A stretch of DNA of 64,000 bases from Chelatococcus sp. YT9 (GCF_018398315.1 NZ_JAHBRW010000001.1:310001-374000), one strand, 5' to 3'. Shown: positions 45,325 through 54,872, counted from the stretch's first letter. Translations and numbers: made by a program. Notes: generated by a model from the sequence alone, not told the origin.

Positions 45325-46161
45325 ATGCGGCGAATCGGCTTGAGAAACGGCGACCAGGTACCTGTCCTTGGGCAGGGAACTTGGATGATTGGCGAGCGTG
45401 GCGGCGATCTTCGCAGGGAAAAGGAAACGCTGATCGCCGGTATCGACCTTGGCCTGACATTGATCGACACGGCGGAGATGTATGGTGACGGGGCGGCGGA
45501 GGAACTCGTCGGCGCCGCGATCAAAGGGCGGCGGCAAGACGTTTTCCTTGTCAGCAAGGTCTTGCCGAGCAACGCCTCGCGAGCAGGTACCCTCGCTGCC
45601 TGTGAGGCAAGTCTGAGGCGGCTCGGCACGGACGTGATCGATCTGTACCTCTTGCATTGGCGCGGCGGCGTTCCACTGACAGAGACCGTCGCCGCCTTCG
45701 AGGATTTGAAGGCCGCGGGCAAGATCCGGCATTGGGGCGTGTCGAATTTCGATACCAACGACATGGAGGAGTTGCTGGAGATCGCACCCGCCGGCGCCTG
45801 CGCCGTCAATCAGGTGCTCTACAATCCGGACTATCGCGGTATCGAATACGATCTCCTCCCATGGCAAATGACGCACGGCATTCCCCTCATGGCCTATTCG
45901 CCCCTAGGCCAGGGTGGTGAACTGCTCCAATCAAGACCTCTCATCGACATCGCGACCCGCCACCGCGCGACACCCGCGCAGGTGACGCTGGCGTGGGCGC
46001 TGCGACAGCCGGAGTTGATCGCGATTCCCAAGGCAGGCCGCAAGGCCCACGTAGAGGCCAACGCGCGGGCCGCAGAACTCCAGCTGACGCCGGAGGATCT
46101 CGCTGCGATCGATGCCGCTTTTCCGCCGCCGCGCCGCAAGCGTCCATTGGCGATGATCTAA
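45325..46161 (+). CDS. Aldo/keto reductase
   Basis: The 278-residue NADPH-dependent reductase has the catalytic tetrad: Asp and Tyr in LIDTAEMYGDG, Lys in FLVSKVLPSN, His in LYLLHWRGG. GKIRHWGVSNFDTNDM and the C-terminal AIPKAGRKAHVEANA cofactor block are typical. It is close to the E. coli YeaE type and would reduce aldehydes in the cytosol. I prefer ATG 45325 (MRRIGLRNGDQVPVLGQGTW); GTG 45289 is an alternative adding 12 residues. Its end lies 20 bases from the convergent Lrp gene. Confidence 0.9.
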   Translation: MRRIGLRNGDQVPVLGQGTWMIGERGGDLRREKETLIAGIDLGLTLIDTAEMYGDGAAEELVGAAIKGRRQDVFLVSKVLPSNASRAGTLAACEASLRRLGTDVIDLYLLHWRGGVPLTETVAAFEDLKAAGKIRHWGVSNFDTNDMEELLEIAPAGACAVNQVLYNPDYRGIEYDLLPWQMTHGIPLMAYSPLGQGGELLQSRPLIDIATRHRATPAQVTLAWALRQPELIAIPKAGRKAHVEANARAAELQLTPEDLAAIDAAFPPPRRKRPLAMI

Positions 46162-46180
46162 GCGATCCGTCCACCGGAGC

Positions 46181-46645
46181 TCATCGCAGCGGGAGGGCTT
46201 CCGAGCGCTTGACCTGTCCGAGCGCAAAACTCGTCTCGATGGAGGCGACGCCGTCGAGGCGTGTGAGCTTGTCCTTGAGGAATTGCTCATACGCCTTGAG
46301 ATCTTTCACAACGATGCGCAGGAGGTAATCGCGCTGACCGGTCATGAGGTAGCAATCGGCGACCTCCGGCCAGAGCGCGACTGCCTTGGCGAAACGATCC
46401 AGGCTTTCCTCGCGCTGGCGTTCCAGTTTGATCGAGGCGAAGGCGCTGACCGGCAGTCCGACCTTGGTCTGATCGATGATCGCCGTATAGCCCTTGATCA
46501 CACCTGCGTCCTCGAGCAGCCGCAACCGCCTGGCACAGGGGGACGGCGACAGGCCGACCCGCTCCGCGAGTTCATGCGTCGTTATGCGACCATCGCTCTG
46601 TACAGCGGCAATGATTTTCCGGTCGATATCATCAAGCGTACGCAT
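46181..46645 (-). CDS. Lrp/AsnC-family transcriptional regulator
   Basis: The 154-residue protein has an N-terminal helix-turn-helix (DDIDRKIIAAVQSDGRIT, then ELAERVGLSPSPCARRLRLL) and an effector-binding domain (DCYLMTGQRDYLLRIVVKDL). It is divergent from the dehydrogenase E1 gene. In Pseudomonas putida an Lrp-type protein, MdeR, controls methionine degradation including an E1 homologue MdeB, and the same pairing here suggests control by an amino acid. Autoregulation through the 133-base shared upstream region is likely by analogy. Confidence 0.92.
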   Translation of the reverse strand: MRTLDDIDRKIIAAVQSDGRITTHELAERVGLSPSPCARRLRLLEDAGVIKGYTAIIDQTKVGLPVSAFASIKLERQREESLDRFAKAVALWPEVADCYLMTGQRDYLLRIVVKDLKAYEQFLKDKLTRLDGVASIETSFALGQVKRSEALPLR

Positions 46646-46778
46646 TTAGCACATAGACCCTGATTTTTGACCTATCCTGGCTGATATCGCCATACGGATG
46701 GCGCAAAGCAAGGGAGATTAGCTACTTTCGGCGACCGCTGCCGGTTATCATCATTGAAATTCCTGTGGGGTAACTTTC

Positions 46779-49172
46779 ATGACCGACGCCCGCCTGCCTG
46801 TTCTCGCCGAGCTCGAACGCAAGATTCTGTGGCTTGCCACCTGGACTATCCACAACGCCAACCACCTTCGTGCCAACACGGATGGCTTGAAGGTAGGTGG
46901 TCACCAAGCATCATCGGCATCGCTCGCGACGATCATGACGGCGCTTTATGGCGCGGTGCTGCGGCCGGAAGACCGGGTCGCGGTCAAGCCGCACGCGAGC
47001 CCCATCTTTCACGCCATTCAGTACCTCCTCGGCAACCAGACCCGCGAGAAGCTCGAGAACTTCCGCGGCTACAAGGGCGTGCAGTCCTATCCCTCGCGCA
47101 CCAAGGACACGGACGACGTGGATTTTTCCACCGGCTCTGTCGGCCTCGGCGTGGCGCAGACGCTCTTTTCTTCGCTGGTGCAGGACTATGTCCGCGCCAA
47201 GGGCTGGGGCACGGAAAGGCCCGAGGGCCGCATGGTGGCACTCGTCGGCGACGCCGAGATGGACGAGGGCAATATCTTCGAGGCCTTGCTGGAGGGTTGG
47301 AAGCACGGCCTGCGCAATACGTGGTGGATTGTCGACTACAACAGGCAGAGCCTCGATGCCGTCGTGCGCGAGGGGCTGTGGTCGCGCTTCGAGGCGATCT
47401 TCCGCAATTTCGGCTGGGACGTCGTCATCCTGAAGTATGGCACGCTGCAGCAGGAAGCCTTCGCCGAGCCCGGTGGCGAGGCGCTGCGGCGCTGGATCGA
47501 CGACTGCCCCAACCAGCTCTATTCCGCCCTCACCTTCCAGGGCGGCGGCGCTTGGCGCAAGCGCCTGACCGATGACCTCGGCGACCAGGGTGACGTCTCG
47601 CGGCTGATCGACCGGCGCAGCGATGAGGAACTGGCCGCGCTCATGGCCAACCTTGGCGGGCATGACCTGCCCTCGCTGCTCGCCGCCTTTGAAGAGGCCC
47701 GCAGCCACGACCGGCCGGTGTGTTTCATAGCCTATACCATCAAGGGTTTCGGCTTGCCGCTCGCCGGCCACAAGGATAACCACGCGGGCCTCATGACGCC
47801 GACCCAGGTGGAGACGCTGCGGCAATCCATGAACGTCCGGGAAGGCCATGAATGGGACCCCTTCGAAGGCCTCAGCCTACCTGCGAAGACGCTGAAGAGC
47901 TTCCTCGCCGCGGTGCCCTTCGCGGCGAAGGGCCGTCGCCGCTATCAGGCGCCCGAGGTGGGCGTGCCGACGGCGCTCACCGTTCCCGCGCAGCCCGCGA
48001 TGTCGACACAGCAGGGCTTCGGCTTGATCCTGCACGAGATCGCAAAGGGCGACACCGAACTCGCCCGCCGCATCGTCACGACGTCGCCAGACGTGACAGT
48101 CTCGACCAATCTCGGCGCCTGGGTGAACCGGCGCGGGCTCTTCGCGCGCGAAGAGATGGCCGACACCTTCAAGGCCGAGCGTATTCCCTCCACGTTCAAC
48201 TGGAATTTCTCGCCCAGCGGCCAGCATATGGAGCTCGGCATCGCCGAGATGAACCTGTTCATCATGCTCTCGGCGCTCGGCCTGTCCCATTCCATCTTCG
48301 GGGAGAGGCTGCTGCCGATCGGCACCCTCTATGATCCCTTCATCGAGCGTGGCCTCGATGCCCTGAACTACGCCTGCTACCAGGATGCGCGCTTCATCGT
48401 GGCGGCAACCCCGTCCGGCGTGACGCTGGCGCCTGAGGGCGGCGCCCATCAGTCGATCGCCACGCCGCTGATCGGCATGGCACAGGACGGGCTCGCCAGC
48501 TTCGAGCCCGCCTTCGTGGATGAACTCGCGACCGTCCTCAACTGGTCCTTTAGCTATCTCCAGCGTTCCGGCGAGGCGGAGCCCGACGAGACCACATGGC
48601 TGCGCGATGCGGTCGGCGGATCGGTTTACCTGCGCCTTTCCACCCGCAGCATCGAGCAGCCGCAACGCGCGATGACACCCGCGTTGGCCGAGGACATCAT
48701 CAACGGCGCCTACTGGCTGCGCCGGCCCGGCCCCAACGCGCAGGTGGTCGTCGCCTATAGCGGCGCGGTCGCCCCGGAGGCGATCGCCGCCGTCGGCTTG
48801 ATGGGCGAGGACCGCCGCGATATCGGCCTGCTCGCCATTACATCGGCTGACCGCCTCAACGCCGGCTGGACGGCAGCAAGCCGCGCTCGCGAGCGCGGCC
48901 TCGTCCATGCCCGCAGCCATGTGGAACGGCTACTGGCCGAGGTGCCCTCCCATTGCGGGCTGGTGACGGTGCTCGATGGTCATCCGGCGACGCTCGCCTG
49001 GCTCGGCTCCGTCAATGGCCACCGCACGCGCTCGCTGGGCGTCGAGCATTTCGGACAGACAGGCACCATCGCCGATCTTTACCGGCACCATGGCATCGAC
49101 ACCGACGCGATCGTCCAGGCGGCCTCCGCCCTCGTTCCCGGCCGGCCGATCCGGCATCTGCGTTCGGCCTGA
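46779..49172 (+). CDS. AceE/MdeB-like 2-oxoacid dehydrogenase E1 (transketolase-fold)
   Basis: The 797-residue thiamine-diphosphate enzyme resembles the homodimeric pyruvate dehydrogenase E1 but is about 90 residues shorter than AceE. The cofactor motif GDAEMDEGN, continuing to the conserved Asn of WIVDYNRQSLD, lies near residues 150-190; STGSVGLGVAQTLFS and GQHMELGIAEMNLF belong to the first and second catalytic domains. Closest in kind is MdeB, linked to 2-oxobutyrate oxidation after methionine cleavage. No E2, E3 or methionine lyase gene is adjacent, so partner proteins and substrate are uncertain. A divergent Lrp gene probably regulates it. Confidence 0.87.
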   Translation: MTDARLPVLAELERKILWLATWTIHNANHLRANTDGLKVGGHQASSASLATIMTALYGAVLRPEDRVAVKPHASPIFHAIQYLLGNQTREKLENFRGYKGVQSYPSRTKDTDDVDFSTGSVGLGVAQTLFSSLVQDYVRAKGWGTERPEGRMVALVGDAEMDEGNIFEALLEGWKHGLRNTWWIVDYNRQSLDAVVREGLWSRFEAIFRNFGWDVVILKYGTLQQEAFAEPGGEALRRWIDDCPNQLYSALTFQGGGAWRKRLTDDLGDQGDVSRLIDRRSDEELAALMANLGGHDLPSLLAAFEEARSHDRPVCFIAYTIKGFGLPLAGHKDNHAGLMTPTQVETLRQSMNVREGHEWDPFEGLSLPAKTLKSFLAAVPFAAKGRRRYQAPEVGVPTALTVPAQPAMSTQQGFGLILHEIAKGDTELARRIVTTSPDVTVSTNLGAWVNRRGLFAREEMADTFKAERIPSTFNWNFSPSGQHMELGIAEMNLFIMLSALGLSHSIFGERLLPIGTLYDPFIERGLDALNYACYQDARFIVAATPSGVTLAPEGGAHQSIATPLIGMAQDGLASFEPAFVDELATVLNWSFSYLQRSGEAEPDETTWLRDAVGGSVYLRLSTRSIEQPQRAMTPALAEDIINGAYWLRRPGPNAQVVVAYSGAVAPEAIAAVGLMGEDRRDIGLLAITSADRLNAGWTAASRARERGLVHARSHVERLLAEVPSHCGLVTVLDGHPATLAWLGSVNGHRTRSLGVEHFGQTGTIADLYRHHGIDTDAIVQAASALVPGRPIRHLRSA

Positions 49173-49277
49173 CGCGAGAACCGACGCAAGAAGCACGGCA
49201 CTGTTCAATGGGCGCGGCCCTGCGCTATGGAGGGAGGCCCTTGGGCGCCTCCCATCCTCCAGCCCAGCCGCGCCCTG

Positions 49278-50219
49278 ATGCACCAGCCAACTTCCGCCGA
49301 TCTCACCGCACTTGCGCCGCAGACACGTATCATCTGCCTAGGCCATTGCGCGCTCGACCAGACTTGGCAGGTCGACAGCCTCCTCACCCGTGGCAATCAG
49401 AAGATGCCGGCGCAGGGCTATCACGTCGTCGGTGGCGGCATGGCCGCGACGGCGGCCGTCGCCGTGGCGCGGCTCGGCGGGAAAGCGGCCTTCTGGGGCC
49501 GCGCCGGCCAGGACCTCGCCGGCGAGGCCATGAAGCGCGAACTCGTGGCGGAGGGGGTCGATGCGAGCAGCCTCCGACTCATCGACGGCGCGCTGTCGTC
49601 ACTGTCCGCCATCATCATCGACGCCGCCGGCGAGCGGCAGCTCGTCAACTTCCGTGGCGACCTGCCCGATGACGCGGATTGGCTGCCCCTGCACGAGATC
49701 GCCAGCGCCTCAGCGGTGCTTGTCGATCCGCGCTGGCCGGCGGGAGCGCTTGCGCTGTTCCAGGCAGCGCGCAGAGCCGGAGTGCCGACCGTGCTTGACG
49801 GCGATGTCACCGAGACGGACGCCTTCCAGCATCTCCTGCCGCTGACCGATCATGCGATCTTCTCGGAAAATGGACTTGCTCAGTTCACGGGGCTCGACGT
49901 CGAAAAGGGCCTCGCCCGTGCCGCCACCTACGGCTGCCGCATTACCGCGGTAACCCGGGGCGAAGCAGGAGTCACATGGCTTGAGGAAGGCCGCCTGCAC
50001 CATCTGCCGGCCTTTCCCGTTGTCGCCGTCAACACCAACGGCGCCGGCGACACTTTCCACGGCGCCTATGCGCTGGCCATCGGCGCTGGTCTTGGCTCCC
50101 GCCCAGCTTTCTCCTTCGCCGCGGCGGCGGCCGCGCTGAAATGTACCCGCCCTGGGACCCGCGCAGGCATTCCAGGCCTCAGCGAATGCCTGGCTTTTGA
50201 GGCAGCCCGGTCAAGTTAA
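49278..50219 (+). CDS. PfkB-family carbohydrate kinase
   Basis: The product of about 313 residues is a ribokinase-type sugar kinase. The N-terminal HVVGGGMAATAAVAVARLGG and the C-terminal anion-hole motif NTNGAGDTFHGAYA with catalytic Asp are intact. VPTVLDGDVTETDAFQ and HAIFSENGLAQFTGLD recall the YihV (sulfofructose kinase) branch, but no other sulfoquinovose genes are here, so I leave the substrate open. The start is unclear: ATG 49278 and ATG 49227 both lack a good ribosome site. The gene lies 105 bases after the E1 gene and may be cotranscribed. Confidence 0.87.
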   Translation: MHQPTSADLTALAPQTRIICLGHCALDQTWQVDSLLTRGNQKMPAQGYHVVGGGMAATAAVAVARLGGKAAFWGRAGQDLAGEAMKRELVAEGVDASSLRLIDGALSSLSAIIIDAAGERQLVNFRGDLPDDADWLPLHEIASASAVLVDPRWPAGALALFQAARRAGVPTVLDGDVTETDAFQHLLPLTDHAIFSENGLAQFTGLDVEKGLARAATYGCRITAVTRGEAGVTWLEEGRLHHLPAFPVVAVNTNGAGDTFHGAYALAIGAGLGSRPAFSFAAAAAALKCTRPGTRAGIPGLSECLAFEAARSS

Positions 50220-50279
50220 CCGCGCTAGTTTGTCCGCTTACGTTGGTCACTCTGGGGCGCCGCGTCAGCGTCGACCGCT

Positions 50280-50332
50280 GGATCCATGACCATTGTCAGT
50301 AATTTACATAGGACTGTCGTGTTCATGGATCC
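50280..50332. repeat. Inverted repeat GGATCCATGA/TCATGGATCC
   Basis: Two perfect ten-base arms (50280-50289 and 50323-50332) are separated by 33 bases, in the gap between the convergent PfkB kinase and Gfo/Idh genes. It could form a long hairpin that ends transcription, or mark the edge of a small intergenic repeat element. Confidence 0.5.
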
Positions 50333-50370
50333 CCTTCCCGCCGCTGCGCGACGCCGGGGATGACATGACG
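50321..50370. repeat. Palindromic intergenic element (REP-like, degenerate)
   Basis: The stretch from CATGGATCCCC to CCGGGGATGACATGACGGG resembles the widespread alphaproteobacterial intergenic palindrome of GGATCCCC...GGGGATGAC type. Only the outer arms pair well, so it looks like a worn copy. No second copy was noticed in this window. Confidence 0.4.
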
Positions 50371-50488
50371 GGGAACGGCCGGCGCAGATCCTCCCCCGAA
50401 GCGGAGGGATCAACGTGGGGGAGGACAAAAACGTGGGTTGGCGCACTCGATTGATTTTGTGACGGATGTGGCGCGCTGCGCCCTTACC

Positions 50489-51550
50489 TCAAATACATCC
50501 ATTCAATTCGACCGCGCCACCCGCACGAATACTTTGCTCAATGGCCAGACACAGTCCAACCGCGTCGCGAGCGTCGCGGGCGGGCATCACGCTCTCGCCG
50601 GTCCGGAAGCCGTGCAGGGCTTGGCGCATGTTTTCCTCCAGCTCGAAGATCTCACCGGATTGCGGCACAGCGATCGTTTCGACCTCGGTTGAACCGCGCC
50701 GCTGCACCTCGAGCGCAAAAGTGGGATGGGCCGTGCGGTCATAGGCGCCCGCCCACCACGTTCTGATAGCGCCCGCATCGCCGGCGATCTCAAGGAGGGT
50801 GTGATGCTGGAAGCCCGCCAGGCATTGCGTCACGAGCGCCGTCGAACCATCGGCCCAAGTCATGAGCACGGATACGGTGTCCGAGAGACCTGACGGCGAT
50901 GTGGATTGGGCGAGGAGACGGACCGGCGGCCCGTTCTCCCGCGCGTACCACAGCACGAGATCGACGAAATGAACGAGTTCCTCGAGGATCCAGGAGCCGA
51001 CCCGTGCGGGATCACGCCGCCAGCCGCCAGACCCGGGCCGAAAGGCATGACGGAACAGCGAAAAATGCTGGTGCTTCAGCTGGCCGATGTCGCCAGCGGC
51101 GATGATCTCACGCACCTTGCCCCATTGATGGGAGACGCGCAGTTCATGGTTGACCGCCACGGCCTTGCCCGCGGCTTCTGCCGCTTCGAGCACCGCATCG
51201 CATTCCTCGAGCGACAGGCCGAGGGGCTTTTCAAGAAAGACATGATGCCCCGCCTTCAGCGCGGCCATGGCGAAAGCCGCGTGCTGATCGTTCGGCACGG
51301 CAATATTGACGACACCCGGCTCGATCGAGGCGAGGAGGTCATCATAGCGACGAAAGACCGGAACACCGGGCGCGAGTTCGGCTGCGGCCATGGCAGATGT
51401 ATCGCCATGGCAATAGATAGCCACCAGGTCGGCTTCGGGGATTGCGGCAAGCGCGCGGGCATGCATCTGCCCCCAGGCACCGAAGCCGGCCAGTGCAACA
51501 CGGCTGCGCCGCGCGCCCACCGGTTGAGGTCGCGGTATCGCGTCAGGCAT
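50489..51550 (-). CDS. Gfo/Idh/MocA-family oxidoreductase
   Basis: The 353-residue NAD(P)-dependent enzyme has VALAGFGAWGQMHARALAAI as its Rossmann loop and the catalytic-type lysine in GHHVFLEKPLGLSLEE. The C-terminal domain includes GSWILEELVHFVDLVLWYA. It would oxidise a sugar or polyol, a likely first step of the catabolic island. The ATG 51550 has GGGAG six bases upstream and overlaps the ATPase gene by eight bases, so aldolase, ATPase and dehydrogenase form one operon. Confidence 0.9.
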   Translation of the reverse strand: MPDAIPRPQPVGARRSRVALAGFGAWGQMHARALAAIPEADLVAIYCHGDTSAMAAAELAPGVPVFRRYDDLLASIEPGVVNIAVPNDQHAAFAMAALKAGHHVFLEKPLGLSLEECDAVLEAAEAAGKAVAVNHELRVSHQWGKVREIIAAGDIGQLKHQHFSLFRHAFRPGSGGWRRDPARVGSWILEELVHFVDLVLWYARENGPPVRLLAQSTSPSGLSDTVSVLMTWADGSTALVTQCLAGFQHHTLLEIAGDAGAIRTWWAGAYDRTAHPTFALEVQRRGSTEVETIAVPQSGEIFELEENMRQALHGFRTGESVMPARDARDAVGLCLAIEQSIRAGGAVELNGCI

Positions 51551-52682
51551 GGACGGCTCCCGCTATGGCGGCTCCCGGCTGCCTTTTGTCCGCACGGGTA
51601 TGTGGAGCCCCGATGGCGCGGCCTGATTCCGCGTCGAACAGATGCAGCCGACGGAGATTGCAGCGAAGCTTGACCGTCTCGCCGGGCGCGGGGCGCACCT
51701 CCGGCCGCACCCGCGAAGCGACCGCGTGATCGGCGACGCTGGTGAAGACGAGCGTGTCGGCGCCAAGCGGCTCGACAACCTCGACCACCGCCGCAAGATC
51801 GAAGAAGCCGGGAGGCGCAGGTCCTTCTTCCACAACCTCCACATCTTCCGGGCGCAGGCCAAACACCAACCGCGCCCCCTCCTGGAGATCCCTATTCAAG
51901 GGAAAGAGCGCATCGGTGCCGTCGAGCTTCAAACCACCGTTCTCAGCGCGTGCCGGAAGGAGGTTCATAGTCGGCGCGCCGATGAAGCCAGCAACGAACA
52001 GGCTGGCCGGGGCGTGATAGACTTCGTCCGGCGTACCGATCTGCTCTATATGGCCGCCGTTCATCACCACGACCCGATCAGCGAGCGTCATCGCCTCGAC
52101 CTGATCGTGGGTGACGTAGACGGTTGTTACGCCGAGGCGCTGGTGGAGCTTCTTCATCTCGATGCGCATGGAGCCGCGCAGCTTGGCGTCGAGATTGGAC
52201 AAAGGTTCGTCGAACAGGAAGACCTGTGGCTTGCGCACGATGGCGCGTCCCATCGCTACGCGCTGGCGTTGCCCGCCCGAGAGTTGCTTCGGCCGTCGGT
52301 TGAGATAAGGCTCAAGGCCGAGCACGGCCGCAGCCTCACGCACCCGCTTGTCGATCTCCCGTTTCGGCACCTTCCGATACTGCAACGAGAAAGCCATGTT
52401 CTCATAAACACTCATATGCGGGTAGAGCGCGTAGTCCTGGAACACCATGGCGATGTCGCGATCGCGCGGCTCGACCTCGTTCACAACCCGACCGTCGATG
52501 CGAATTTCCCCTTCGGACACATCCTCAAGGCCCGCCAGCATTCTCAGCGAGGTGGACTTTCCGCAACCGGACGGCCCGACAAGAACAATGAATTCGCCGT
52601 CCTGGATCGCAAGATCAATGGCATGGACAACTTCAATCGCCCCATAGCGCTTGACGAGCTTGACAAACTCGACAGTCGCCAT
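51543..52682 (-). CDS. UgpC/MsmK-type sugar ABC transporter ATPase
   Basis: The 379-residue ATP-binding protein shows Walker A GPSGCGKST near residues 37-45, Q-loop VFQDYALYPHM, signature LSGGQRQRVAMGRA, Walker B VFLFDEPLSNLDAKLR, and a C-terminal TOBE regulatory domain (LVFGLRPEDVEVVEEG). Such ATPases drive CUT1 carbohydrate importers. No permease is in this operon; the nearest CUT1 binding protein and permeases are at 60498-63586 on the other strand and lack an ATPase, so the two probably form one importer. GGAAGGA lies eight bases before the start. Confidence 0.93.
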   Translation of the reverse strand: MATVEFVKLVKRYGAIEVVHAIDLAIQDGEFIVLVGPSGCGKSTSLRMLAGLEDVSEGEIRIDGRVVNEVEPRDRDIAMVFQDYALYPHMSVYENMAFSLQYRKVPKREIDKRVREAAAVLGLEPYLNRRPKQLSGGQRQRVAMGRAIVRKPQVFLFDEPLSNLDAKLRGSMRIEMKKLHQRLGVTTVYVTHDQVEAMTLADRVVVMNGGHIEQIGTPDEVYHAPASLFVAGFIGAPTMNLLPARAENGGLKLDGTDALFPLNRDLQEGARLVFGLRPEDVEVVEEGPAPPGFFDLAAVVEVVEPLGADTLVFTSVADHAVASRVRPEVRPAPGETVKLRCNLRRLHLFDAESGRAIGAPHTRADKRQPGAAIAGAVHA

Positions 52683-52685
52683 CGC

Positions 52686-53504
52686 TTAGTTCCTTCCGCT
52701 CGACTGTTGAACGACTTCGCGGAAATGGGCAGCGGCCGCATCGGCTCGTTGCACAAGCATCACGAAATCATTCGCCACGGATATGAAATCGAAGCCCGAA
52801 CGAATATGCCGCTCAGCAACCACGTCGTTCGGCGCCAACACACCAACGGCCTTGCCCGACGGGCGGCAACGCCTCAGCCCCTCCTCGATGGCGGCCGTGA
52901 CATCGGGATGGGCTGCCTGGCCAGGTAACCCCATGCTGGCGGCGAGGTCGCCCGGTCCGAAAAAGACCGCATCCACGCCGTCCACGGCCGCAATCGCCTC
53001 GCAATTGTCCAGCGCCTCCTTCGTCTCGATCTGAACAATGAGGAAGAGTGTCTCATCGGCGCGCCGCGCATAGTCCTTGATGCGTGAATAGCGACTGCCA
53101 CGATGCATATTGGCGATGCCGCGCGCGCCACGCGGTGGATAGCGCATGGCCCTTACCGCCTCTGCGGCCTCGTCGGCAGACTGCACATAGGGCAGCATGA
53201 TGGTGCCGATGCCAGCATCGAGATGGCTCTTGAGCAGGAGCGGATCGTTCCACAGAAGTCGGACGATCGGGATCGTCGGCGTGCCCGCGACTGTCCGGCA
53301 GTGGGTCATTACGTCATGCAATGAAATCGGGGCATGCTCTCCGTCGATGAGAATCCAGTCGTATCCGGACCAGCAGAGCGCCTCCGTTGCGTCGACGGAA
53401 TTCAACATCGACCATATGCCGATAAGGGGCTCGCCGCGCGCGAGCGCGGTGCGGAAAGGATTGGCGGGAAACGCATCAGATTCCAGCACGCCGGCAACCG
53501 ACAT
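52686..53504 (-). CDS. HpcH/HpaI-family aldolase
   Basis: The 272-residue class II aldolase has WILIDGEHAPISLHD with the catalytic histidine, LFLIVQIETKEALDN with the metal glutamate, and VFFGPGDLAASMGLPG with the metal aspartate. Relatives split 2-keto-3-deoxy sugar acids or 4-hydroxy-2-ketoheptanedioate into pyruvate and an aldehyde. Together with two dehydratase genes in the island this suggests cleavage of a 2-keto-3-deoxy acid. It is the first gene of a three-gene operon (GGGAGA eight bases before ATG 53504), three bases before the ATPase gene. Confidence 0.92.
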   Translation of the reverse strand: MSVAGVLESDAFPANPFRTALARGEPLIGIWSMLNSVDATEALCWSGYDWILIDGEHAPISLHDVMTHCRTVAGTPTIPIVRLLWNDPLLLKSHLDAGIGTIMLPYVQSADEAAEAVRAMRYPPRGARGIANMHRGSRYSRIKDYARRADETLFLIVQIETKEALDNCEAIAAVDGVDAVFFGPGDLAASMGLPGQAAHPDVTAAIEEGLRRCRPSGKAVGVLAPNDVVAERHIRSGFDFISVANDFVMLVQRADAAAAHFREVVQQSSGRN

Positions 53505-53642
53505 CGGCCAATTCTCCCTATACTTCTTGGCAGGCGGAGCTTCGCCGTCCGCTTCTGGGATGATAGGGTCCCGCCTGCAATCTGCAACTAGAATTTCATT
53601 AGCAAATACCTTGTATCGCCCAGTGAAACATCGGGCCGGCAG

Positions 53643-54872
53643 TCACGCTGCTTCCGGCTCGAAGGGACGTGGTGCAACGGCTTCGGGCTTGCCAGCTACA
53701 TAGAGGGCATGTGGCTTCAAGAGCTTCATGCCTTCGCGGCGATGCCCCACCACATCGACGAAGGGCACGGCGACCTCCACGAGATCCAGGACGCTGATAT
53801 CGGCGGCGGCTCCTGCACCGAGGTGACCGATCTCGTCTCGATTCATGGCTTTGGCCGGGGCGTCCGTCACCATGGCGATCACATCGGTAACGCCAACGCC
53901 GCAGCACATCAGCTTGCTCATGGTGTGCAGGAGATCATAAGCGGGCCCTTTGATGGACATGACATGCACATCGCTGGAGATCATGTCCGGCGGAAAACCG
54001 TCAGCGAGGGCAGCCTCCGCGCTGTCGAAGCCGAAGGCGCCCATGCCGTGGCCGATATCAAACAGCACGCCGCGTGCCCGCGCCTCGCGCAGCGCGGGGA
54101 GCACCAGCCTCTCACCGTCCACCGGCGCATTCGGTGCCGGGCGGAAGCAATGGGTCAGGATATCGCCAGGTCGCATGCGTGCGAGGATGTCCTCATAGGA
54201 CGGTGGAGGTCCGCCGATATGCGTCATCACCGGCAGCCCGGTGCGTTCGGCAGCCGCGATCGCGCGATCCAGCGCCTCTAGCCCCACCTCGCCGGATGTC
54301 TTGTCGCCGATACGCACCTTGATGCCCACGACGAAGTCCTTGTGGGCTTCCACAGCCTCGACGCAGCGCGCGACATTGAGGAGGTCGCGCACTGTCGCCT
54401 CACCAACCGAGAACGCCTTGTCGAAGGCGAAGATGCCGGGGAAAGAAATATTGACATAGGCGAGCAGGTTGAAGGCGGACCGCGCGGCCACGAAATCCTT
54501 GAGGCCTTCGAGATTGCCCGCACCCGCGCTGCCCGCGTCGACCAATGTCGTCACCGCCGATCGTCTCGCGACCGGATCAGGATCCACGCTGAGAGAGGTC
54601 GCCTTGTGATAGACATGGGTGTGAATGTCGATGAGGCCCGGCGCAATGATGTGGCCGGCCATGTTGTCGACCGGCGCGGCGCCAGCGTCGAGCTGTTCCG
54701 CCACTGCCGCGATCCGGCCATCTCTGATACCGACGTCCATCACGGCGTCGATGCCGTTGCGCGGATCGATAACGCGCCCCCCTCTGAGGACACGATCGAA
54801 CGTCCCCTCACCCCTGTCCGCACGCGGCATGCCTGATCCCGACGTTTCAACCACGCAATCTCTCCCCGTCAT
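53643..54872 (-). CDS. Amidohydrolase/deacetylase metallohydrolase (Atu3266/EF_0837-like)
   Basis: The 409-residue amidohydrolase has the first metal motif APGLIDIHTHVYHKATSL, a likely carboxylated lysine in VVGIKVRIGDKTSGE, later metal histidines in MTHIGGPPPSY and LTHCFRPAPN, and the catalytic aspartate in ISSDVHVMSIKGP. This branch (Atu3266, EF_0837) hydrolyses acetyl esters of R-2-hydroxy acids such as acetyl-R-mandelate. That activity would suit the neighbouring mandelate-racemase-subgroup gene. The start may be ATG 54872 or, with a better ribosome site (GGAGA at six bases), GTG 54854. Confidence 0.88.
   Translation of the reverse strand: MTGRDCVVETSGSGMPRADRGEGTFDRVLRGGRVIDPRNGIDAVMDVGIRDGRIAAVAEQLDAGAAPVDNMAGHIIAPGLIDIHTHVYHKATSLSVDPDPVARRSAVTTLVDAGSAGAGNLEGLKDFVAARSAFNLLAYVNISFPGIFAFDKAFSVGEATVRDLLNVARCVEAVEAHKDFVVGIKVRIGDKTSGEVGLEALDRAIAAAERTGLPVMTHIGGPPPSYEDILARMRPGDILTHCFRPAPNAPVDGERLVLPALREARARGVLFDIGHGMGAFGFDSAEAALADGFPPDMISSDVHVMSIKGPAYDLLHTMSKLMCCGVGVTDVIAMVTDAPAKAMNRDEIGHLGAGAAADISVLDLVEVAVPFVDVVGHRREGMKLLKPHALYVAGKPEAVAPRPFEPEAA

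Noticed and set aside
49278-50219. Sulfofructose kinase as part of a sulfoquinovose pathway
   Set aside because: The kinase has YihV-like stretches, but no sulfoquinovosidase, isomerase or matching aldolase genes accompany it.
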